Position numbers and translations under genes: made by a program. A DNA stretch of 64,000 nucleotides from Gemmatimonadaceae bacterium (GTDB lineage: Bacteria > Gemmatimonadota > Gemmatimonadetes > Gemmatimonadales > Gemmatimonadaceae), in the NCBI GenBank assembly GCA_036504815.1, contig DASXUN010000003.1, positions 62,001-126,000 on the forward strand, given 5' to 3'. The first letter of the stretch is position 1. Each line of letters starts with the position of its first letter. Positions 1-7,714 of the stretch are shown piece after piece. Below the pieces are notes generated by a model. That model had not been told where the DNA came from, did no database searches, and saw only the letters and a list, made by a program, of their open reading frames with translations.

Positions 1-613
1 TCGCTTCCAGCATCACGTTGAAGCGCGGCGTCGCCAGCCAGATGAAGCTCTGGCCGAGCGCGACGGCGCGCAGACTGGTGGACGAGTCCCCGGCGCCGGG
101 TGCCTTCGGAAACCAGGTGGCCCCGGCGTTGGTGTGAGAGACGAGTGAGGTGCCAATCGTCTTGCTCATCGGCAGGTTCGCCTGGACTCCGGTGCCCCCG
201 ACGCCGAGTCCTCTCTTGTAGTCACCGGTCGGCAGACTCAATGAAAGTCTCGGGGAGATGGCGAGCCCGCGGTCCTCGTCTTGGAGGACCTGTAACCGGT
301 AGTTGATCATCACGTCGCCAAGCCCGGTCGTCACCCCATCGCTCGTCTGCGCGAGCGGGACGCTGTAGCTCAGCTGATGGCGTTGACCCCGGACAGGCCA
401 CTCCTGCGTGAACGAGTACGCCCACCCCTTCTGGTCCTTGGTGCGCACGAAACTGGAGATGTGCTGCACGACGCCCGCCTCCTGGTTGTACGCTTCCTCG
501 AGCAAGAAGGAATTGTCGGCGAGCGGTTTCCTGGCGGCGGGTGCGACGTCTTGGGCGGCGAGCGGCGCCGCGCCGAGAGTGGAGAACAACAGGAGCGCGA
601 AAGCCTTTGGCAT
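1..613 (-). CDS. Predicted outer-membrane/transport barrel protein, 3' end cut off by window edge
   Basis: Reading the minus strand from ATG at 613 gives 204 open codons that run off the window. The start MPKAFALLLFSTLGAAPLAA is a clear Sec signal peptide. The mature part alternates polar and hydrophobic residues and has phrases such as LSYSVPLAQ, GLGDVMINYRLQ and ISPRLSLSLPTGDYK. This resembles 'MetA-pathway of phenol degradation' or transporter-type beta barrels. It follows the zinc-ribbon gene on the same strand after a 104-bp gap and may be the last gene of that run. Family assignment is by pattern only; the C-terminal half is unseen. Confidence 0.6.
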   Translation of the reverse strand, partial: MPKAFALLLFSTLGAAPLAAQDVAPAARKPLADNSFLLEEAYNQEAGVVQHISSFVRTKDQKGWAYSFTQEWPVRGQRHQLSYSVPLAQTSDGVTTGLGDVMINYRLQVLQDEDRGLAISPRLSLSLPTGDYKRGLGVGGTGVQANLPMSKTIGTSLVSHTNAGATWFPKAPGAGDSSTSLRAVALGQSFIWLATPRFNVMLEA

Positions 614-717
614 GGGTGTGATGGGCGATGAAGAACGAATGCAGCAGAGCGAGAATGAAGGCCTGGACCGCGGGTATCGGTGCTTCGCACAATTCGGCGT
701 GATCCGGCGCCGATGAG

Positions 718-1254
718 TCACAGCGAACGCAGAGGCCCCCGCGGGCTCGCGCGGTCCCTCGGCAGCACGGTGAGAAGAATGCGAGTCCCGTCGCTCCGCA
801 CCACAACCTTGGCGGCGCAGGTGTCGCACTGTCCGGTGATGGGCGGGGTGCTGGTGAAGCGCTCGATGCGGTAGCTGCACAGCGGGCAGTGGATCGGCGG
901 GAGGTCGCCCGGGTTCAACGTGGTGCGCATGCTGGGCCCAGATAGCCGCTCGTCCGGATCGGCTGCCCGGCTGATGGCGCCGGCCATCGTGCTGAAGAGC
1001 AACCGGCGTTCCGTCTCAGTCATGCTCGCGAGCTGGGCCGGCGTCACCAGGCCGCGGGCCTGCAGCTCCCTCACGATTTGCGACGGCGCCCCGGAGTTCG
1101 GCGCCGGCGGTCCGGACACGCCGCTGCCGCCGTGCAGGCCCATGTCGGCGCGCAAGCGGCGGCCGATCAGCCAAATGGCGATCACGGCGCCCGCCAACAC
1201 CACGATGGCGCCACCGACCAGTCGCAGGTCCATCTGCAGCAACGGCTGGTTCAC
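718..1254 (-). CDS. Membrane-anchored protein with C-terminal zinc ribbon
   Basis: A 178-residue protein of unknown function. Residues about 10-32 form one transmembrane segment (LVGGAIVVLAGAVIAIWLI) followed by basic RRLR. A middle section (VRELQARGLVTPAQLASMTE) looks like a short helical hairpin. The C-terminus carries CPLC and CDTC about 28 residues apart, a typical four-cysteine zinc ribbon, in a small beta-rich unit. Its start overlaps the stop of the upstream methyltransferase by ATGA, so the two are probably translationally coupled. I do not recognise a family; a zinc-ribbon sensor or assembly role would be a guess. Confidence 0.7.
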   Translation of the reverse strand: MNQPLLQMDLRLVGGAIVVLAGAVIAIWLIGRRLRADMGLHGGSGVSGPPAPNSGAPSQIVRELQARGLVTPAQLASMTETERRLLFSTMAGAISRAADPDERLSGPSMRTTLNPGDLPPIHCPLCSYRIERFTSTPPITGQCDTCAAKVVVRSDGTRILLTVLPRDRASPRGPLRSL

Positions 1255-1925
1255 CCGAGCCGCACCTCGTGAATGGTGATCGTGTGCTTCGTCACGCCTT
1301 CCTCATGCCGCGCCGCGCGCCGCTGTCGAACGACGGCACCCAACGCCGCGCACTCGGCGAGGCAGGCGTTGAGCGCCACGCGTCCCGGGTCGGCGATGAG
1401 TGCCACGCCATTCGGCGCCAGCGCGCCCACCACGGCCCGCGCCACGAGCGGCGCATACGGCCTCTCATAGAGTACGTCGGCGGCCAGCACGAGGTCAAAG
1501 GTGCCGACCGACTCGGGGAGTGCGCGCCAGTCCACCAGGCGGGTCGGCAGGTCGCGCCCGCAGTTGCGCAGGGCGTTGCGTCGCGCGAAGAGCAGGGCGT
1601 CCTCATAATAGTCCGTGACGGTGATGTCGAACCCCGCCGACACCGCGGCGAGCGACGGGAGTCCGAGTCCGGCGCCATACTCGATCGCCCGCTGACCCGC
1701 ACCGTCGAGCGCCGCCACCTCGCCGGCGAGCACAATCGCCGATGGCCACAGATCGGCCCAGTAGGGCAGTCGTTCGTCCCGCTCAAAGTCCGCCTCGTTG
1801 ATCAGGTCCTCGGCGCTGCGCGGCAGGTCGAGCGTCCACGTGCGGCCGGCGATGACGACGTCTCGGGTCTGGAGCACGAACCGATCGTCGAGCGCGGCAA
1901 GTTCGCGGGGCAGGGCGACGGTCAT
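1251..1925 (-). CDS. Class I SAM-dependent methyltransferase, lysine-methyltransferase-like
   Basis: The 224-residue protein has a seven-beta-strand methyltransferase core. LPYWADLWPSA precedes the SAM-binding glycine loop EYGAGLGLPSLAA (about residues 82-94), then the acidic VTDYYEDAL, and then DLVLAADVLYE. The YWADLWPSA plus DVLYE combination is typical of the METTL16/21-like 'family 16' protein-lysine methyltransferases and the ETFB methyltransferase group. The substrate is therefore probably a protein, but this is not shown by the sequence. It lies 34 bp behind moeA and overlaps the next gene by 4 bp, within the molybdenum-cofactor run. Confidence 0.8.
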   Translation of the reverse strand: MTVALPRELAALDDRFVLQTRDVVIAGRTWTLDLPRSAEDLINEADFERDERLPYWADLWPSAIVLAGEVAALDGAGQRAIEYGAGLGLPSLAAVSAGFDITVTDYYEDALLFARRNALRNCGRDLPTRLVDWRALPESVGTFDLVLAADVLYERPYAPLVARAVVGALAPNGVALIADPGRVALNACLAECAALGAVVRQRRAARHEEGVTKHTITIHEVRLG

Positions 1926-1959
1926 CGCGTCGCTGCGGCCATTCGGCGTGCCGGTGACG

Positions 1960-3216
1960 TCACAGCACGAACGTCTCGGCCATCTGCGCGGCTGGCGTGA
2001 GCAGCAACGCGGACAGCGTCTCGCCGGCGGCCACGGATGGTCGGTCCTCGGTGACCACGAGCAGGGCGTTGGCGCGCGCCATCGAGGTCAGGATCCCCGA
2101 GCCCTGGGGACCGGTGAGGCGCGCGGTGAGTGCGCCCGTCGGCTGCGTGGTCACGATCGCGCGCAGGAAGTGCGTGAGCTTCGCGCCGATCTTCACGGGC
2201 TCCTCGAGGGTCACCGGGACGGGGCGCCGAAACAGCCGCTTGTTCCCGAGCATCCGCTGGATCGCCGGGCGCGCGAAGAGTTCGAACGTCACCATCACGG
2301 ACACGGGGTTGCCGGGCAGGCCAATCCACGGAATGCCGGCAATCGTGCCGAATCCGATGGGGGCGCCCGGACGCATCCGCACTTTCCAGAACTTGAGGTC
2401 GGCCCCGAGCCAGCCCAGGGCGTCGCGCGTGTAGTCGAACTCACCCACCGAGATACCGGCCGAGCTGATGATGAGGTCGGGCTTCGCCGCGACGGCGCGC
2501 TGAAAGATGTCACGCATCGACTCCGGCGTGTCGAGCGCATTGCCGAGCGGCACCGGCACGCCCCCCGCCATGGTCACCAGTGCCTGCAGCGTGTAGCTGT
2601 TCGACGCGATGATCCGCTCGCCGGCCACGACACGCTCGAACTGGTCGAGGTCCACCAGTTCGTCGCCCGAACCGAGGATCGCCACGCGCGGCGCCCGGTG
2701 CACCGGTACTTGTGCCATGCCGAGCGAGGCGAGGACGCCGATTTGCGCGGCCCCCACCGGCTCGCCCGCGCCAAGCACCACGTCGCCTTCGCGGAAATCC
2801 TCGCCGCGCGGCCGCACGTTCTTGCCGCAGTCGCGGTCGTGCAGGGCACGCACCACCTCGAGGCCCCCATCGGAGTCTTCGACGCGGAGCACGGAGTCGG
2901 CACCCATCGGCAGCGGCGCACCGGTCATGATCCGCGTCGCTTCGCCCGTTCCTATGGCGCGCGTCGGGAACTGCCCGGCAGCCACCGTCTCAACGACGCG
3001 GAAACTTCGTGGCGACTCGGCGTTCGCCCCGGCAAGATCTTCGGCGCGCACGGCATACCCATCCATCGCCGAGTTGTTGCACGCCGGGAGCGTGTAGCTC
3101 GCCCGGACGTCGGCGGCGAGCACACGGCCGAGCGCGTCGTTGAGCGCGACGAACTCGGCATCGAGCATCTCCACGTCACCGACGACGCGCGCCACGGCCT
3201 CCGCGACACTCAGCAT
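1960..3216 (-). CDS. moeA: Molybdopterin molybdenumtransferase MoeA
   Basis: MoeA inserts molybdate into adenylylated molybdopterin, the last general step of molybdenum-cofactor synthesis in the cytoplasm. The 418-residue length is normal. The N-terminus has the family signature LPACNNSAMDGYAVRAEDL. MTGAPLPMGADSVLRVED follows, then the MoCF core IISSAGISVGEFDYTRDAL and the loop GLPGNPVSVMVTFE, and a C-terminal beta barrel. It starts 7 bp after the dacB-like stop, within a run that also holds mobB, mobA and fdhD. The cell is therefore maturing molybdoenzymes such as formate dehydrogenase, though no molybdoenzyme gene is present in this window. Confidence 0.95.
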   Translation of the reverse strand: MLSVAEAVARVVGDVEMLDAEFVALNDALGRVLAADVRASYTLPACNNSAMDGYAVRAEDLAGANAESPRSFRVVETVAAGQFPTRAIGTGEATRIMTGAPLPMGADSVLRVEDSDGGLEVVRALHDRDCGKNVRPRGEDFREGDVVLGAGEPVGAAQIGVLASLGMAQVPVHRAPRVAILGSGDELVDLDQFERVVAGERIIASNSYTLQALVTMAGGVPVPLGNALDTPESMRDIFQRAVAAKPDLIISSAGISVGEFDYTRDALGWLGADLKFWKVRMRPGAPIGFGTIAGIPWIGLPGNPVSVMVTFELFARPAIQRMLGNKRLFRRPVPVTLEEPVKIGAKLTHFLRAIVTTQPTGALTARLTGPQGSGILTSMARANALLVVTEDRPSVAAGETLSALLLTPAAQMAETFVL

Positions 3217-3223
3217 ACGCCGC

Positions 3224-4717
3224 CTACCTCGGAGCGCCGGGCGAAGCGAGCCGGACGAGAATGGCGTCCTGCACCCGCTCCACGTCGCGATTGGGCACGG
3301 TGAAATTGTTGCACAGGAAACTGAAAACGAGCATGCGGCCGCCGGGCGTCGTCACGTAACCCGAGAGACTGCGGGCCTTGTCCACGGTTCCGGTCTTGGC
3401 GTGCACGTTGCCCTGGGCCGGCGTGCCGCGCATCCGTGAGGCGATGGTGCCATCCACGCCGGCAATCGGGAGCGCCTCGTAGAACGCACTGAAGGCTGCG
3501 TGCTGCCGCATGGCGTTGAGCACCTTCACGATCGTCTCGGGCGTCACGTAGTCGTGGCGCGAGAGGCCGCTGCCGTCGCGCACCGCGTGACCCGCCGTGT
3601 CGGCGCCCCAGGCGGCGAGTTGGCGCTCGACCACGCGTCGTCCGCTGTCGGGAGTGCCGACGCCGCTCTTCTCGAGGCCGAGCGTCCGGAAGAGGATCTC
3701 GCCGATCTGGTTCTGCGACGGTTTCTCGAAGAGCGGCATCACGGTGCGGAGCGGCGGCGACGCGAGCGAAAAGAGCGGCGTCAGGCCGACGGTGTCCACG
3801 GCCGGTTCGCTGATCACGTTTCCGCGGAGCACGATGCCGCGCTCGGCCAACGACTCGGCGAACGCCTCCAGCCACGCCTGCGCCGGATTGCGGAGAGCGA
3901 CCGTGACCGTGGCGCTGTCGCGCATCTTCACGAAGCCCGAAAGATTGAGCGCCGGGCGCGCCCCGCGCACATCCGTCTCCCAGCTGATGCGATTCGGCTG
4001 CCGCGCCTCGGGATCCATCATGCCGCCGGTCACCACCGACACCCGGCCGACCTTCGGCACCGTGCGCGCCGGCGCCGTTCGCACCGTCGCTGGTCCACCG
4101 ACCGACTTGGCCGCGTACACGGTGACGTTCGCGATGCCTTCGTTGAAGAACAGTTCGTCCACGCCGGCGGAATAGCCGTAGTCGAGGTCGTCCCACGCCC
4201 AGCCGAAGCCGAGCGTGGAGTCCGGGAACGCGTCACCGCCGCGCACGAGCGCGCCGGCGATCTCCCGCACGCCGAGCGACCACAGCGAGTCGGCCGCCGC
4301 GCGCATCGGCCGCATGGCGTCGCCGAATGCCGCGTCGCTGAACGTCGGGTCGCCGCGCCCGATCACCACCAGGTCGCCGCGCAGCGAGCCGTTCACGAGC
4401 CGGCCGTTGGCCGCGAACTGGGTGCGGAAGCGGAAGTTCGGGCCGAGCTGCGCCAGCGCGGTGGCCCCCGTCAGGATCTTCTGATTCGACGCGGGCATGA
4501 AGAGCTTGCCTGCGTTGTGCGAGTAGAGCGTGTCGCCGCGCACCGGGTCCACCACCAGGATGCCCCAGTTCGCGTTGCGGAAGGCCGGCTGCGTGACCAT
4601 CGAGTCGACGGCGCGCTGGAAGACGGCCCGCTCGCCCGAGGGCGATGGTTGCGACGGCCCGCCCCAGGTGGAGCAGGCAGCGATCAGGAGGATGCCGAGC
4701 ACGATGACGCGGCGCAT
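3224..4717 (-). CDS. dacB: D-alanyl-D-alanine carboxypeptidase/endopeptidase (PBP4 type, S13)
   Basis: A 497-residue peptidase that trims or opens peptidoglycan cross-links in the periplasm. An N-terminal lipoprotein-like signal ends LLIAACS. The nucleophile motif SNQK (SxxK, about residue 77) lies in FMPASNQKILTGATAL. The second active-site block is DGSGLSRHDYVTP, and the third is KTG in HAKTGTVDKARSLSGY. The long segment between motifs 1 and 2 is the domain insertion typical of class C PBP4 enzymes. In SRHD an Asp occupies a position where I would expect Asn in many relatives. It sits between mobB and moeA with gaps of 3 and 7 bp, so it shares their transcript despite an unrelated role. Confidence 0.9.
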   Translation of the reverse strand: MRRVIVLGILLIAACSTWGGPSQPSPSGERAVFQRAVDSMVTQPAFRNANWGILVVDPVRGDTLYSHNAGKLFMPASNQKILTGATALAQLGPNFRFRTQFAANGRLVNGSLRGDLVVIGRGDPTFSDAAFGDAMRPMRAAADSLWSLGVREIAGALVRGGDAFPDSTLGFGWAWDDLDYGYSAGVDELFFNEGIANVTVYAAKSVGGPATVRTAPARTVPKVGRVSVVTGGMMDPEARQPNRISWETDVRGARPALNLSGFVKMRDSATVTVALRNPAQAWLEAFAESLAERGIVLRGNVISEPAVDTVGLTPLFSLASPPLRTVMPLFEKPSQNQIGEILFRTLGLEKSGVGTPDSGRRVVERQLAAWGADTAGHAVRDGSGLSRHDYVTPETIVKVLNAMRQHAAFSAFYEALPIAGVDGTIASRMRGTPAQGNVHAKTGTVDKARSLSGYVTTPGGRMLVFSFLCNNFTVPNRDVERVQDAILVRLASPGAPR

Positions 4718-4720
4718 GGC

Positions 4721-5251
4721 TCAGGTCCGGCCAGGGAGGAAAGTGCCCTCAACCCAGTCGGCTAGCGCATCGAGCCAGCCGTCGTGGTCGAGCCGGAAGA
4801 GGGGGAAGGGGAGGCCATCGACCGCGTGGTCCGAGACCATCGCCCGCCAGGCGGCCGCGTTGCCGAGCGACGGGTCAAAGAGCGGCGCGTCGTGCGCGGC
4901 CCGGCGGAAGACCTCCACCTTGGGCAGGTCTGTCGCCTTGAACCCTTCGCAGAGCACGAGGTCGGCGTCCATCATGTGGCGCTCGACGACCTCCTGCGGC
5001 GTCAGCGGCTGCTCCCAGCGCGCGACGAGCGCGAACTTGTCGGGAGAGATCATCGCGACGCGCTCCGCCTGTCCCTCGTGGTAATGGCGGTACGTGTCGG
5101 TGTTGACCGGGTCCATGTTGAACGTGTGCGACCCGTGCTTGATGGTCATCACGCGCACGCCGCGCCGGGTGAGCGCATCGGCGAGTCGCACGACGAGGGT
5201 GGTCTTGCCGGAGTTCTTCTTCCCGGTGATCGAGAGGAGCGGTGGCGTCAT
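4721..5251 (-). CDS. mobB: Molybdopterin-guanine dinucleotide biosynthesis adaptor MobB
   Basis: MobB is a GTP-binding P-loop protein that assists MobA in making molybdopterin guanine dinucleotide. I start it at the ATG at 5251, which gives MTPPLLSITGKKNSGKTTL with the P-loop GKKNSGKTT near residue 10. A longer reading frame exists upstream but overlaps mobA. The mobA stop and this start share ATGA, so translation is probably coupled. VMTIKHGSHTFNMD follows the P-loop as in MobB relatives, and DADLVLCEGFKATDLPKVEVFR is the family's later motif. Length is 176 residues, normal for MobB. Confidence 0.93.
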   Translation of the reverse strand: MTPPLLSITGKKNSGKTTLVVRLADALTRRGVRVMTIKHGSHTFNMDPVNTDTYRHYHEGQAERVAMISPDKFALVARWEQPLTPQEVVERHMMDADLVLCEGFKATDLPKVEVFRRAAHDAPLFDPSLGNAAAWRAMVSDHAVDGLPFPLFRLDHDGWLDALADWVEGTFLPGRT

Positions 5252-5850
5252 GGGTTGGGCACGGTTGGAAGGTCGTCCGGCGTGTTCACGTTGAAGAAGA
5301 TGTGCGCCGGTTCGCCCCACTGCGACACCTCGGCGGCGCTCAGCCGGGCGGTGCGCACGTCGTCGTGGAACGAGACCACGCGCCGATCCCCCGCGTCGAG
5401 CCGCCGTTCAATGGCGGGCAGGCAGGCCGGGCCGTACCAGGCGCAGAGCGGCTCGACGCCGCGTCCCGACGTCTCGCTCTCCGGGACCACCGCATCGAAC
5501 CCCTGCTCGCCGCGCGCGCGCAGCGCGCGCAGCAAGCCCTCGCTGGCATACGGCATGTCCCACGCGACCACAAGCACGGCCGCGCCGCGCGCGTGCGCGA
5601 GCGACGCGTGGAGCCCGCCCAGCGCGCCTTCGCCACGTCGCACGTCAACCTCCGTGCGCACGCCGGGGAGCCAGAGGCGCGCGTCGGGCGCGTTGGCCAC
5701 GAGCAGGAGTTCGTCGGTCACGGCCCGCAGCGCGGTGGCGACGCGATCGATCATCCGGACGCCATCCACGAGCTGCAGCCCCTTGGGCAGTCCGCCAAAC
5801 CGGGTGGCTCCGCCACCCGCGAGAATCACGCCCACGCAGTGCGTGCTCAT
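5248..5850 (-). CDS. mobA: Molybdenum cofactor guanylyltransferase MobA
   Basis: MobA transfers GMP from GTP to molybdopterin. From ATG at 5850 the 200-residue protein begins MSTHCVGVILAGGGATRFGG, whose LAGGGATRFGGLPKGL is the nucleotidyltransferase signature. GGLHASLAHA and VVAWDMPYASEGLLRALR (metal-binding Asp) follow, and the C-terminus has FFNVNTPDDL, the usual end of MobA. The nucleotide-binding loop lacks the usual Ser of GGxSxRMG, having ATR instead. The gene lies 13 bp behind fdhD and overlaps mobB by 4 bp. Confidence 0.93.
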   Translation of the reverse strand: MSTHCVGVILAGGGATRFGGLPKGLQLVDGVRMIDRVATALRAVTDELLLVANAPDARLWLPGVRTEVDVRRGEGALGGLHASLAHARGAAVLVVAWDMPYASEGLLRALRARGEQGFDAVVPESETSGRGVEPLCAWYGPACLPAIERRLDAGDRRVVSFHDDVRTARLSAAEVSQWGEPAHIFFNVNTPDDLPTVPNP

Positions 5851-5863
5851 CGCGCGGGGGCCA

Positions 5864-6580
5864 TCAGTCGTGCACCGACCAGACCTGTGGCTCGCCCGAC
5901 ACGGCGCGACCGACCAGCACCATCCCCGCGGCCTTGGCGATGTCCACCGCCAATGAACTCGGCACGCTGGGCGTCGCCACCACGGACAGCCGGGCGCGCG
6001 CCGCCTTGAACGCGAGCTCACCGGAGATGCGCCCCGTCACGAGCAGGATCAGGTCATCCGGGCGCGTGCCGGCCATGAGCAGCGCGCCGAGCACCTTGTC
6101 CACCGCATTGTGACGGCCGATGTCCTCGGCATGCGCCAGCAGCGTCTCGCCGTCGGTCAGCGCGGCGGCGTGGATGCCGCCCGTCTCGCTGTACCGCGCC
6201 CCCTTCGCGAAGAGCTCCTTGAAGAGCTTGCGGGTGTGCGCGAGGTCGGGAATCGCCGGCGTCGTCGTGCGGCGCGGCACGCTCGAGAGCGAGCCGAGGA
6301 TGGTCGTGACGGCGCCGCACCCGCTGGCGAGCACGCGGCGCCGCTCCGTTCCCTCCACCGTCTCGTAGCGCTCGCGCGGCACCTGCGCCCAGAATCCGGG
6401 TTCGAACGCGCAGGGACGCAGCGAGAGCAGGTCGGCCCGCGTGTCGATGTACCCCTCGCCGAACAGCCAGCCGACCACCAGCTCGGGGAGCTGGTCGGGC
6501 GTGCACATCCACGTGACGGCACTCTCGCCGTTCACCTCGAGCCAGACCGGCGTCTCCTCCACCGCGTCGAGTCGCGTCAT
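5864..6580 (-). CDS. fdhD: Formate dehydrogenase sulfurtransferase FdhD
   Basis: FdhD passes sulfur from a cysteine desulfurase to the molybdenum cofactor of formate dehydrogenase. The 238-residue protein has the family blocks LVVGWLFGEGYI, ETGGIHAAAL, EDIGRHNAVDKVLG and TGRISGELAFKAARA. The active loop reads SGCGAV. It keeps one cysteine (about residue 89), but valine replaces the second Cys of the CxxC found in E. coli FdhD. The gene is followed by mobA and mobB, so cofactor assembly and sulfuration are encoded together. No formate dehydrogenase subunit lies in the window. Confidence 0.92.
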   Translation of the reverse strand: MTRLDAVEETPVWLEVNGESAVTWMCTPDQLPELVVGWLFGEGYIDTRADLLSLRPCAFEPGFWAQVPRERYETVEGTERRRVLASGCGAVTTILGSLSSVPRRTTTPAIPDLAHTRKLFKELFAKGARYSETGGIHAAALTDGETLLAHAEDIGRHNAVDKVLGALLMAGTRPDDLILLVTGRISGELAFKAARARLSVVATPSVPSSLAVDIAKAAGMVLVGRAVSGEPQVWSVHD

Positions 6581-6596
6581 GGCGCGCGCTCCGTCG

Positions 6597-7019
6597 TCAG
6601 TCCCGCACCCATTCGGCCCACAGCGTCGGACTCTCGGAGAGCCAGACCCGCGTCACCTGGGCGCGTGCGCCGAGGGCTCCCTGCACGCGCTCGGCGATGA
6701 ACGCGGCGAGATTCTCGCAGCTCGGCACCAGCCGTCCCTCGGCGAATTCCGGCACGTCCAGGTTGATGTTGCGATGATCGAACCGCTCCATCACCTCGCG
6801 CGCGAGAATGTCATCGAGGACGGCGAGATCCACGACGAACCCGGTGACCGGATCCACCGCGCCGCCGACGGAGACATCACACGTGTAGGTGTGGCCGTGC
6901 CACGGCAGGCGGGAACACTTGCCGAAGACCTCGAAGTTGCGCTCGTCGCTCCACTCCGGCCGCCGGTAGCGATGCGCGGCGGCGAACGTGACGCGGCGCG
7001 TCAGCGAGAGAGCCGGCAC
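6597..7019 (-). CDS. queD: 6-pyruvoyl-tetrahydropterin synthase / 6-carboxytetrahydropterin synthase (QueD-like)
   Basis: A 140-residue T-fold enzyme using a GTG start at 7019, 4 bp after the upstream stop. Zinc ligands are visible as the His in FAAAHRY and the pair in HGHTY, and the catalytic Cys lies in FGKCSRLPWHGH. FVVDLAVLDDI, FDHRNIN and a late Glu in LWAEW complete the family pattern. The likely product is 6-carboxy-5,6,7,8-tetrahydropterin for queuosine-type deazapurine synthesis. A pterin side reaction cannot be excluded, and queC/queE are not nearby. It sits in the molybdenum-cofactor run, another pterin-related pathway, which may be coincidence. Confidence 0.88.
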   Translation of the reverse strand: MPALSLTRRVTFAAAHRYRRPEWSDERNFEVFGKCSRLPWHGHTYTCDVSVGGAVDPVTGFVVDLAVLDDILAREVMERFDHRNINLDVPEFAEGRLVPSCENLAAFIAERVQGALGARAQVTRVWLSESPTLWAEWVRD

Positions 7020-7023
7020 GGGG

Positions 7024-7710
7024 TCAGCGGAAGAGATGGTAGGCGAGTCCCAGCGACCAGAGATGGTTGCCCATCCACGGCGCCTTGCCGCCACTGACCA
7101 ACGGTTTGCCGCCGTCCGACGGCTTCTCCCGGTACTCGGGCGGGTACTGCAGCTGCCAGATGTAGTTCGTGAAGTCGACACGCGGCTCCCAGCGCCCGTC
7201 GGTGTGGTACCGCACACCGAGGCCATACGTGAACATGAACCGCGTGCCGAAGCGGTAGCCGCCCACGTCCGGGGTGCCCCGGAAGTCACTGGCGACGCCG
7301 ACACCGCCCGACACGACCGGGACCATCCGATGCCAGCTCTTCTGGCCCGTGATGTTCAGCGCGATGCCGAGATCGGCGGTGAGGAGCTGGCTGTTCTGGT
7401 CCCCGACGTAACGCGACGCCGCCGGGTTGAGCGGACGCAGGATCCGCCGTGAGGTGGGCGCCGAACCGAATCGCGCCACCAGCGCCACCGGTCCGCCGAT
7501 GCGCAGGTCGTAGCGCACGCCGGCCAGCCATCCCGGCTGCGGACCCACGCCCGCTTCGTCCTTGCCCGTGTCGAAACCGCCGGTGAAGACGGCCAGCGAC
7601 TGCTTCCACGGCAGGTCACGGTATGGGCTCTTGGCGGGTTCGTACCCCACCTGCGCGACCGCGGGGGCGGCCGCCAGCGTCAGCACAAACAACGCAGCGC
7701 GCAGTCGCAT
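7024..7710 (-). CDS. Secreted, predicted outer-membrane beta-barrel protein
   Basis: An unrecognised protein of about 228 residues with a clean signal peptide (LRAALFVLTLAAAPAVA-Q). The rest is rich in Gly, Tyr and alternating strands (GWLAGVRYDLRIGGPVALVARFG; MFTYGLGVRYHTDGRWEPRVDF) and ends in LAYHLFR, a beta-barrel-like C-terminus with a late aromatic. This fits a small eight-strand outer-membrane barrel. A GTG codon lies directly before the ATG at 7710 and could be the start. It sits between gpmI (about 4 bp upstream) and queD (4 bp downstream), so co-transcription is likely. Function unknown. Confidence 0.72.
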   Translation of the reverse strand: MRLRAALFVLTLAAAPAVAQVGYEPAKSPYRDLPWKQSLAVFTGGFDTGKDEAGVGPQPGWLAGVRYDLRIGGPVALVARFGSAPTSRRILRPLNPAASRYVGDQNSQLLTADLGIALNITGQKSWHRMVPVVSGGVGVASDFRGTPDVGGYRFGTRFMFTYGLGVRYHTDGRWEPRVDFTNYIWQLQYPPEYREKPSDGGKPLVSGGKAPWMGNHLWSLGLAYHLFR

Positions 7711-7714
7711 CACG

